NCBI GenBank assembly: GCA_017553635.1
Contig: JAFZKN010000009.1
Location: 1-61,019 of the forward strand
Source of the DNA: Treponema sp.
Lineage (GTDB): Bacteria; Spirochaetota; Spirochaetia; Treponematales; Treponemataceae
Direction: 5' to 3'
Length of the DNA: 61,019 nucleotides
Part shown: positions 13,050 through 21,328 of the stretch, in pieces
Position numbering within the stretch: the first letter of the stretch is position 1
How the letters are laid out: every line of letters starts with the position of its first letter
Made by a program: the position numbers and the translations under genes
Notes under the pieces: generated by a model
Told to the model about the DNA's origin: nothing
The model's input: only the letters and a program-made list of their open reading frames with translations
Database searches by the model: none

Positions 13050-15130
13050 AATTAAATTCTAAAAAAGTTAAGTTTTTATTTTTAATTTGTTTTTCTTTTG
13101 TTGCTGTAAATTTAAATTTATCTGCTCAGGGATTTTTTGAAGACGCAGATAATACGACAAAATATACACGTTCAGTAGAAGCAGGATTTGCAGAAGAAGA
13201 ATTTAGAAGAGGTGTTCAATCTTATTACCGCGGGCAGTTTAACGATGCGGTTAATCAGTTTGAAAAAGCGCTTTCATATCTTCCGGGAGAAAATCTGATA
13301 ATTGACTGGCTCGGTAAAGCATATTACAGAGCAGGTATGGAAGGAATTGCAATAAAGCAGTGGCAGTATGCAAAAGATGCCGGTTATGGTGGACTTGTTC
13401 TTGATAACAGAATTGAAGTTGTACGTGAACGGCGTGTTACCGGAATTGAATCTACTTCGAATATCAGATATACGGAAACAGGAAGTTTCAGGGGCGTAAA
13501 TGAAGAGAATAAACTTCTTTTCAGTCAGCCGATATCTGTTCTTCCGAATCATGACGGAACAATCTGGGTTATAACATACGGTTCAAATGAGCTTCTGCTT
13601 TTTGATATCAATGGAACGATTATTAAAAGAATTACAGGACCGCTTGTTGGTTTTGACAGGCCTGTTGATATTATGAGACTTGCAGACGGTGATCTTCTTG
13701 TCTGTGAAAGTGCGGGTGACAGACTTGCAGTTCTTTCTGATAAAGGAATTTTTAAGCATTATATCGGAAAAAAAGGAAGGGGTGTCGGAGAACTTTTCGG
13801 ACCTCAGTATGCATGTCAGGATGCAAACGGAAATATTTATGTTTCTGATTTTGGAAATTCCCGTATAACAGTTTTTGATAAAGATGGAAACGGTATTTTT
13901 AATTTTGGAAAAAAATCTGACGGTTTTGACGGATTAAAGGGACCGACTGGAATTGCATGTAATGAAGAAAGTATTTTTGTATGTGACAGCGTGACAGGTG
14001 CGATTTACGAATTTGATTTGAGTGGAAATTACAGGGATATCCTTGTTAAGGAAAAGACTTTTGATTTTCCTGAAAGTATGAAATATTACGACGGATATCT
14101 TATAGTTTCTGACAGAAAGCATGTAAGTACTGTAGAAATTGGAAGTGGAATTGTTTTTGAAAACGCGTATGTCGGAAACGCTCCTTCCCGTATTACATGT
14201 GCTGTTCCAGATAAAAACGGAAATATAATTGTTACTGATTACAAGACAAATGAAGTTTACATAATGGCCAAGATGTCAGAACTTATCGGTGGACTTTTTG
14301 TTCAGATTGAAAGGGTTTATGCAGAAAAGTTTCCGGAAGTTACTCTTGAAGTAAGGGTTCAGAATAGAAAGAGACAGCCGGTTGTAGGCTTAAAGCTTGA
14401 AAATTTTTATCTTACGGAAGATAAGCGTCCTTGTGGAAATGTAAAGCTTCAAGGTGCTGCTTCTGAAAATACAAATGAAGATATCGTAATAATCATTGAC
14501 CGCTCAACATACATGGCTCCTTATAATGAAGCGTTGAATGCTGCTGTAAGGGAAATTGCAGAAAATATGAAGGGTGTTGGAAATATAAGTCTTATCAGTG
14601 CCGGAGAAATTCCTGTAATTGAATATCAGGGAAAGCCGGAAGGACTTTTAAAGTTTTCTTCATCTGCTTTAAAGGCACGTCTTTCGGATAAAAATGCTTT
14701 TGATGTTGCAGTAAGACTTGCGGCAAACGAACTTATAAATGCAGAACCTAAAAGGGGAATCATTTACATTACACAGGGTAAACTGGATGATGCGTCTTTT
14801 GCCCGATACGGAATTACAGATCTTACAACTTATATGAATAATAATGGAATTACTTTTTCTGTAGTTCAGCTTACTCAGGACAGACTCGAAGAAGAACTTG
14901 ATTACATGGTAAAAAATGTAAATGGAAAATCTTATTATGTTTACCGTCCGCAGGGTCTGTCATGTGTAATACGTGATCTTCTTGAAGTTCCGAACGGACT
15001 TTATTCTCTTTCGTATACGTCTGTTTTACCGACAGATTTAGGAAGGGCTTATCTCCCGGTTGAACTTGAAACTTATGTTCTTAACAGAAGCGGAAGGGAC
15101 GAGACGGGATATTTCTCACCGTTAAAATAG
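13046..15130 (+). CDS. secreted TPR/NHL-repeat/VWA protein
   Basis: 694 residues. A Sec signal peptide ends near NLNLSAQ (about residue 28). Residues 50-120 hold one or two TPR units (EFRRGVQSYYRGQFNDAVNQFEKAL). Residues 165-410 hold about five NHL-type blades, with recurrent phrases such as GELFGPQYACQDANGNIYVSDFGNSRI and GLKGPTGIACNEESIFVCDS. Residues 470-650 resemble a von Willebrand factor A domain (EDIVIIIDRSTYMAPYNEAL), with a partly degenerate metal site (DRSTY in place of DxSxS). It is likely a periplasmic or surface scaffold. Treponemes have related NHL proteins; the function is unknown. It is the last gene of the operon and converges on the giant gene at 15147. Confidence 0.8.
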   Translation: MKLNSKKVKFLFLICFSFVAVNLNLSAQGFFEDADNTTKYTRSVEAGFAEEEFRRGVQSYYRGQFNDAVNQFEKALSYLPGENLIIDWLGKAYYRAGMEGIAIKQWQYAKDAGYGGLVLDNRIEVVRERRVTGIESTSNIRYTETGSFRGVNEENKLLFSQPISVLPNHDGTIWVITYGSNELLLFDINGTIIKRITGPLVGFDRPVDIMRLADGDLLVCESAGDRLAVLSDKGIFKHYIGKKGRGVGELFGPQYACQDANGNIYVSDFGNSRITVFDKDGNGIFNFGKKSDGFDGLKGPTGIACNEESIFVCDSVTGAIYEFDLSGNYRDILVKEKTFDFPESMKYYDGYLIVSDRKHVSTVEIGSGIVFENAYVGNAPSRITCAVPDKNGNIIVTDYKTNEVYIMAKMSELIGGLFVQIERVYAEKFPEVTLEVRVQNRKRQPVVGLKLENFYLTEDKRPCGNVKLQGAASENTNEDIVIIIDRSTYMAPYNEALNAAVREIAENMKGVGNISLISAGEIPVIEYQGKPEGLLKFSSSALKARLSDKNAFDVAVRLAANELINAEPKRGIIYITQGKLDDASFARYGITDLTTYMNNNGITFSVVQLTQDRLEEELDYMVKNVNGKSYYVYRPQGLSCVIRDLLEVPNGLYSLSYTSVLPTDLGRAYLPVELETYVLNRSGRDETGYFSPLK

Positions 15131-15146
15131 AAACGATTCTGTTTGT

Positions 15147-18100
15147 TTAGAAATTCAGTTTGCCTCCGATTCCTGCTGAAAAATTGAGAGTGCAGATTTC
15201 ATCCCTTCTGTGTGTAAAGCCTGCCTGAATCGTTGAGTTTACACTCATCTGTTTTGTAATCTGAATTTCAATCATATGTGAGTAGTCGAATGTCTGATGC
15301 TGTCTGAGTTTTGCAGAGGTTGAATCTGCAAGGTTTGATAAAGCAAGAAAGTTTAGTGAATCTGTTCTCGTAATGTTAAGGCTGGAATAGTCAAATTTAT
15401 CATAAAAAACTTTTGCGAGTGCCAGAAGTGGGGAAAAGGAACTCTGTCTTGTGTACTGAACTGTTGCTTTTGTGTTCCAGTTGTCTGCGTCCTGAAATGT
15501 AAACTGCAATGCAGATCTTATTACGTCTGCATCATTTTTATAAAAGTTTGCCTGAATATAAGTGCTGTACTGCTGGTAAACGTCTTCTCCGCCGTTTTTT
15601 GCAAACTTGTGTGCAGAGTTGAATGAAAAATTATATTCGTCAGATGTGCACCATTTTAAAAGCGGATATGAACCGTTTTTTGAAAAAATATTTACTGCAG
15701 TATAGCCTACGGTTGATTTAATCTGATATGTGTCTGCAATGTTTTCTGCTGTCGTTATATCGCGTGCAAAAGAAAGTGTTGCAATTACAGGGACAAATAA
15801 ATCATATTTATTTGCAGAAATCGGTCGTCTCCACGATAGACTGTAATCTGCATTATAGCTTATCGACTGAGCTATAAGTTCACTGTCATGTTCGCTTTGA
15901 GCTGATTCATAAGGCATTGTGTTTAATACATCATCTGCCAGTTTATTGCTGAATAAGTCGTAGAACGGAAGAGATGTAAAGAACCATTTTTTTTCTGACA
16001 TGCAGTCGGCCATAGTATAGATGTCTCTCGAATAATCTCCGCCTTTTGAAATGTTTTCTACAAGTGAACTTGATCTGGTATATGAAGCGGAAAAGTTCTG
16101 GTTTCCGATTTTAAATGGGAAAATAAAGCTCAGCTGTGTTGTATCAGAAAAAAGATTTTGTGAAGTTGATGTATATGTACCGTTCTGATAAAAGTTTATT
16201 TCCGGAGTAAATGATGCGAATGGACAGGCCAGAGAGTTATTTACGTTTAGGGATGTTATTCTTTTTGCTGCATTGCTGTCTCCAAAAGAAAACTGTTCTC
16301 TGTATGCATCTGAATAAGATGTAAAATAATCATCTGTATTGATTTTCTGATCTTCTGACGAATATGTCGTAACCTTCTGCAAAGCCTTTGCCGTTGCATT
16401 GAATCTGTATTTATAAGAGTTTCCTATGTTAAAGTTAAGGCCGTTATTAACTTCCTGAGTCAGTGACCACGGGTCGTAAGTAATTTTTGTCATCCCGGAA
16501 ATAGAAAGCGGAACTTTAAGGCTGTTAAAATTTAAGTTTGCTGAATTTATTTTTGTGACGGTTTTTTCGTCTTTATTTTCGTTAAAATCTTCGCTTAATG
16601 AAAGTATTTTTAAAAGCGGCTGAGTTGTTGAAATTGAGTGGCCTGCGCTTGTTATTGAGTGCTTTGAATCTGCTGAACGGCCGATTGAATTTCTAAATTT
16701 TAAGGTTGCCAGGGTTACGTATGCATCTGCATTTCCAGAAAAGCCTGTCTTATCTGTAAAGTCTGAATCTGTATAGATTGTAGAAATTAAATCTCCTGTT
16801 GCGCTGATTGAAGCATCTTTTATAAGTACAAAATCTTTGATTTTTAAGATTTCTCCTTCCTGATGCAATGTTGTTTTAATCTGGTCCTGTAAAATTACTT
16901 TTGGTGAATTTTCTGATAAGAAAAATTCATCGAGAAAGAAATTTCCTTTTGAATATAATAACTGAGAAGAGGAATCTTCGGCTTCAACAACAGTGTCAAA
17001 ATCTATTTTTAATCTTACAGGAATGACGTTAGGATTTATTTCAATGATGCTGTCTGTAAGCAGGTTTCCGTCAATCCTTACTTCGCGGGTAAACCGGTTG
17101 ATTTTAAGTTTATGCATTTTATCTTTATAAGATGAGTCATGCGTGATAAACTTTTTTAGATCTTTTTTATGAATCTTTAAATCGAGTGCATATTCACCGG
17201 TTGTCTGTGCATCCTTTGAGTTTCTGTCGAGCACAATATGTAAAGGGTAGTCATCTTCCAAGAGTGCGCCCGGATTTGTTCCTGATTCTGAAACGTTGTA
17301 AGAAAAATAAAGGTTTATAGTTTTATATGAAGAAATGTCGGCTTCTTCAAAGTATTTATAAACAGTAATTTTTGAATCCCTTAACCCGCTTGTGCTGTTT
17401 ACATTCCAATCTATACTCTGTGCGTAATTTGTATCTGTGTTGTAATCTGCAACATCTGATGATTTTCTTTTATACTGGAATGTGTTTATGGAAATCTTGT
17501 TATCTGCTGTGTAATAAATTCCCTGTGTGACAGTTTCGTAAGGACCTATAAAAATTGTTCCTGACTGGTTTGAAGAAGGCTTTCTGTCTGCTGTAATTAT
17601 AAACCGGGCGTTGCATTCTTCTGTTAAAAATGCACGGTCAATATCTCTTATTGTAACAGTAACTGTCTGCCAGCCGGACACTGTCTTTATGTTTGACGGA
17701 ACGTCGTAATAAACGGCTGATGGTGAAGAATCAAAGATTTTCCATGTCGGAATATTTCCCTTGTTTTCACTTGAAAAATCTGTTTTTGAGCTTACACCAA
17801 GCTGGAGGTAAATTTTTGTGTTTACTGATGCATCCTGTGTAAGTGAAATAAATTCATCAGAAAGTTTTACGGCAACAGAATATTCTGAAGCGTTTGGCAG
17901 AGAGCTTTTGTTTGCACTTTGTATGATTGTCTGTGATGCCCAGAGAACATCGCTTCCCGAAGGATTTGATGCCTGGTCAGAAAATGAATAACTTACGGGA
18001 ACAGAATATCCTGATATTTCAGGATCCATCGAACCGGATGAAGATGCTGTCGAACAGTCATACTGTTTTTCCAGGAGTATTGTGTTTAAATTTTCATCTG

Positions 18101-21100
18101 GCCGCGGGTTTAAAAAGGGACAGAAATCGTCAGGAAGGTTTCTTGCTGCATTTGAAATGAGGTAAGAAGTTGATGGTTTTGAGTCATCCATTCCGGCAAT
18201 TTTATAAATTCCGGTTGTATTTTCTACTTCGAAGGTTGCACCGACTGCATTTGAAAGGTAGAGTTTTTCTTCTTCCCATTCAATTTTTGAAGAAAGCGTA
18301 AAATACCCGTTAAGTGCACGGTTGTCTTCTGCATATTTAACTTCAGGATTTATTGCCCATCTTGCAGCAAAGGCAGCATCCCCTCTGAGGCTGTCAAGAA
18401 AATCAAAGCGGAATCCGGTTGCGGCAGAAATCATTCCTGTTTCAAAATCAGAAGAGTCTTCGTACCATGTGATATAGATTTTATCTGTATCAGAAATTCC
18501 CGAGCTGAGGCTTACTTCACCGGAAGAGGGATTGTATTTTGCACTGTTGTCGAGGATTCCGTTTTTATAAACTCTTACTGTTCCAGAAACAGCTTTTGTT
18601 CCTATATCGATTCTCTGAGATGGTGTAAATGTTCTTACCATTACACAGTCATCATTGGCTGATTCGTAGCCAAGATAGATACCCGGATTTGAAGCTGCAA
18701 ACGGGAAATTTACTTCCGGCGATGAATGCGTGATTTTATCCGGCGAAGGATCAGAATATGAAATTTTTAAATCTTTAATGAGTGTATCAATATAGACCCG
18801 TTTTGATGTAAAAAAATCTTTTTGCACAAGATCAACTGTGTCTGCTATTACTGCAGAAAAATTCTGATTTTTATTTTCTGAATAGCTTGATGCAACCTGA
18901 ACATCTGAAACAGCTGCAGTTCCACCGTCATATCTTGAACAGCATGCAAAAGGAGAAAATCCGATTGAGTTCTGGATAAGGAGCATTTCTTTTGAATTGA
19001 TGCTTACAAAAAAACCGTCTGTGCTGCTTCCTGATCTGTCCGGGATACTTAAATGGCCTGATTTTTTTCCGTAAGAAAATGCTGCGACTGCTGGAACACC
19101 TTTTTTTGAATCCGGTTTGTTTTTATTTAAATCGCTTCCGAAAAATTTCTGTATGTTGCCAAGAAATTTGTTTCCAGGAGAATCTGGTGTTCCGAAAAAT
19201 CCGAGTTTTGTCTGAATGACAGAAGACGCATCACTGTTAAATTCAACAAGAATACGTGGCAAAACACCGTTTATTTTCTGTGCATGTGCTTCTTTTGAAA
19301 GTATAATCTGGTTTTGCTGCGTAAGAAGAAGATATTCATTTGACGAAAGTTTTTTGTATTTTTTACCTGCTTCGTCGACATAAGACCCTTGAGAAGATTC
19401 AACATAAATATTTATGATTTTTGAAATGCTTTCTGAATCTGGCAATACATAAGTTGAACCTGTAAGATAATTGTTAAGCGGAATCTTTAAGTCTGTAACT
19501 GCATTTTTGCCGTAATAAGTTTTTTCCTGCATGGAAAGCATGTCATAACGGACAACAGAATCAAAAGCCCATCTGTCTCCGGAAAGGTTAAGACTTATTC
19601 CGGGAGCTTCGTTGTCACCGCCACCGATTGAGCGGCCGATGTCGGTTAAAGAATATGTTTCCGGGAAAACAATGTTTCTGTTTGATATCCGTGCAGACTT
19701 TAGTATGCCATCAGAATAATATCCTACGGCATAAGTATTCTTATCAAATTTATCTGCAAAAGCTCCCTGAATATACCAGTGGTTGTTTAAAAGAAACCAT
19801 ATTGATAAATCAACTTCCTGTTCAAAAACCGGAGTAGAAGTAGAAACCGTAAAGTCATTTCCATATCCGAAAGTTGCATTTACTGTTCCTGTAAGATTAA
19901 AATTCCAGAAGCCTTCTGCATTTAATTCGATGTTTGTGTCATCCTTTGTATAATTGAATAATGAAAAACCTTTATTTCTTTTTTCCGGTGGAAGTATGTT
20001 TGAACTGTTTAATGTTGCTGCACCTGCAGGGGTTACAGTCTGAGTGTCCGGTCTTACAGTTTTTATTTCGGGTTTTGAAGTTTCCTGAGCATGAGCGTTT
20101 TTTGAAAATGTGTTTAATGCAAAAAGAGATAAAAATACTGCAAGAGTTTTTTTTGAAAGAAGCCTTGCCTTGTGAATTTTTATTTCTGGTTTTTTTGTTT
20201 CAAGATCGAGTATTGCTTTTTCAACTGTCTGGCGGCGTTTGTTTTCGCTTTCGAAAAGTTCATTCTGGATAATCTGATTTGTATTTATTACATTGTGAGT
20301 ACATACGCCTAAAAGTCTTATTTCATGGCCAAATTCATATTTTTTATCAAACAGCGAAATTATTCTTGAGTAAAGATCATCTGTACACAAAAGTGGTGTC
20401 TGATAAGTCTGCTGTGCATTAACGGTTGTAAAGTCATCGTATCGTATTTTTATCTGTACGGTATAGCTTGTCTGGTTTTCAAGAAGAAGTCTTTCCATTA
20501 CATCAGATGAAAGCTGAAGAAGATATGTTTCGATTGTATATCTGTCAGAAATGTCATATTCAAATGTCATTTCTGAGCTTACTGAATGTGTTTTAGGTTC
20601 TGACCAGAAATTTTCCGGCTGAATTCCTCTTACGGAATTATAAATAAATGTAGCGCCGGCAGTACCGAAAATGTGTTCAAGGAATGTTTCTGAATGGCTT
20701 TTTATATCTTTTACCGTTTTTAAGCCGCATGAATTAAGTCTTTCCAGAGTTTTTTTACCGATTCCCCAGACTTTGTTAAGGGGAAGTGTTTCCATAAATT
20801 TTTCTTCATCGCCCGGAAGAACCATAAAAAGACCGTCAGGCTTATTTATGTCTGAACAGATTTTTGCAAGGTAGGGATTAGATGCAATCCCTATTGATAC
20901 TGTAAGACCTGTATATTCTTTTACCCTGTCTTTGATTTTTTTTGCTGCATCCTGAGGTTTACCGAAAAGCTTTTCTGTCCCCGTCATATCAAGACAGGCT
21001 TCGTCAATAGAAATCTGGACTACATCCGGTGAAAAATCATCTAAAACTGACATTACTTTATCAGAGTATTCACAGTAAAGCTTCATATCAGGATTTACAA

Positions 21101-21326
21101 AAATACCATGAGGACAAAGCTCAAAGGCTCTGGCTGCACTCATTGCAGAATGGACTCCATATTTACGCGCTTCGTATGAGGCTGTAGAAACAACATTTCT
21201 TCTCTGATGCGGATCCCCGGAAATTATAACGGGCTTTCCTCTGTATTCAGGATGAACAAGCTGCTCAACAGAAGCAAAAAAAGCGTCGAGGTCTACATGA
21301 AAAAAACACTTTTGAATTTTTTCCAT
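15147..21326 (-). CDS. dinB: DNA polymerase IV fused in frame to a giant secreted/outer-membrane protein
   Basis: One uninterrupted frame of 2059 codons. Residues 1-390 are a complete Y-family polymerase: FFHVDLDAFFASVEQ and VQISIDEACLD supply the metal-binding acidic residues, then helix-hairpin-helix, little-finger and the usual C-terminal KARLL end. Residues 384-413 form a clear Sec signal peptide (basic LLSKK, hydrophobic TLAVFLSLFAL, cleavage motif AHA before Gln414). About 1650 residues follow, rich in Ser/Asn/Thr beta-strand patterns, ending in a Phe-terminated barrel-like segment. There is no ATG, GTG or TTG near the signal peptide in any frame; an ATT at 20177-20175 is the only conceivable separate start. 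An A8 tract lies at the joint. The two halves probably act in different compartments. A one-base error, slippage or a rare start could each explain the frame. Confidence 0.8.
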   Translation of the reverse strand: MEKIQKCFFHVDLDAFFASVEQLVHPEYRGKPVIISGDPHQRRNVVSTASYEARKYGVHSAMSAARAFELCPHGIFVNPDMKLYCEYSDKVMSVLDDFSPDVVQISIDEACLDMTGTEKLFGKPQDAAKKIKDRVKEYTGLTVSIGIASNPYLAKICSDINKPDGLFMVLPGDEEKFMETLPLNKVWGIGKKTLERLNSCGLKTVKDIKSHSETFLEHIFGTAGATFIYNSVRGIQPENFWSEPKTHSVSSEMTFEYDISDRYTIETYLLQLSSDVMERLLLENQTSYTVQIKIRYDDFTTVNAQQTYQTPLLCTDDLYSRIISLFDKKYEFGHEIRLLGVCTHNVINTNQIIQNELFESENKRRQTVEKAILDLETKKPEIKIHKARLLSKKTLAVFLSLFALNTFSKNAHAQETSKPEIKTVRPDTQTVTPAGAATLNSSNILPPEKRNKGFSLFNYTKDDTNIELNAEGFWNFNLTGTVNATFGYGNDFTVSTSTPVFEQEVDLSIWFLLNNHWYIQGAFADKFDKNTYAVGYYSDGILKSARISNRNIVFPETYSLTDIGRSIGGGDNEAPGISLNLSGDRWAFDSVVRYDMLSMQEKTYYGKNAVTDLKIPLNNYLTGSTYVLPDSESISKIINIYVESSQGSYVDEAGKKYKKLSSNEYLLLTQQNQIILSKEAHAQKINGVLPRILVEFNSDASSVIQTKLGFFGTPDSPGNKFLGNIQKFFGSDLNKNKPDSKKGVPAVAAFSYGKKSGHLSIPDRSGSSTDGFFVSINSKEMLLIQNSIGFSPFACCSRYDGGTAAVSDVQVASSYSENKNQNFSAVIADTVDLVQKDFFTSKRVYIDTLIKDLKISYSDPSPDKITHSSPEVNFPFAASNPGIYLGYESANDDCVMVRTFTPSQRIDIGTKAVSGTVRVYKNGILDNSAKYNPSSGEVSLSSGISDTDKIYITWYEDSSDFETGMISAATGFRFDFLDSLRGDAAFAARWAINPEVKYAEDNRALNGYFTLSSKIEWEEEKLYLSNAVGATFEVENTTGIYKIAGMDDSKPSTSYLISNAARNLPDDFCPFLNPRPDENLNTILLEKQYDCSTASSSGSMDPEISGYSVPVSYSFSDQASNPSGSDVLWASQTIIQSANKSSLPNASEYSVAVKLSDEFISLTQDASVNTKIYLQLGVSSKTDFSSENKGNIPTWKIFDSSPSAVYYDVPSNIKTVSGWQTVTVTIRDIDRAFLTEECNARFIITADRKPSSNQSGTIFIGPYETVTQGIYYTADNKISINTFQYKRKSSDVADYNTDTNYAQSIDWNVNSTSGLRDSKITVYKYFEEADISSYKTINLYFSYNVSESGTNPGALLEDDYPLHIVLDRNSKDAQTTGEYALDLKIHKKDLKKFITHDSSYKDKMHKLKINRFTREVRIDGNLLTDSIIEINPNVIPVRLKIDFDTVVEAEDSSSQLLYSKGNFFLDEFFLSENSPKVILQDQIKTTLHQEGEILKIKDFVLIKDASISATGDLISTIYTDSDFTDKTGFSGNADAYVTLATLKFRNSIGRSADSKHSITSAGHSISTTQPLLKILSLSEDFNENKDEKTVTKINSANLNFNSLKVPLSISGMTKITYDPWSLTQEVNNGLNFNIGNSYKYRFNATAKALQKVTTYSSEDQKINTDDYFTSYSDAYREQFSFGDSNAAKRITSLNVNNSLACPFASFTPEINFYQNGTYTSTSQNLFSDTTQLSFIFPFKIGNQNFSASYTRSSSLVENISKGGDYSRDIYTMADCMSEKKWFFTSLPFYDLFSNKLADDVLNTMPYESAQSEHDSELIAQSISYNADYSLSWRRPISANKYDLFVPVIATLSFARDITTAENIADTYQIKSTVGYTAVNIFSKNGSYPLLKWCTSDEYNFSFNSAHKFAKNGGEDVYQQYSTYIQANFYKNDADVIRSALQFTFQDADNWNTKATVQYTRQSSFSPLLALAKVFYDKFDYSSLNITRTDSLNFLALSNLADSTSAKLRQHQTFDYSHMIEIQITKQMSVNSTIQAGFTHRRDEICTLNFSAGIGGKLNF
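20088..20177 (-). other. internal signal peptide and A8 tract at the DinB/envelope-protein joint
   Basis: On the minus strand an ATT codon at 20177-20175 is followed by a textbook signal peptide with cleavage after Ala413. The A8 tract at 20154-20147 lies in codons 391-393. Removing one A would end DinB 12 codons later at a TAA, and adding one would end it about 60 codons later. In neither case does the frame that enters the signal peptide gain a standard start codon upstream. Confidence 0.6.
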
Positions 21327-21328
21327 AA

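Noticed and set aside
20099..20197. Simple one-base sequencing error as full explanation of the DinB fusion
   Set aside because: Restoring either alternative frame ends DinB but does not give the second protein a standard start codon, so an error alone does not tidy the locus. It is kept as one possibility.
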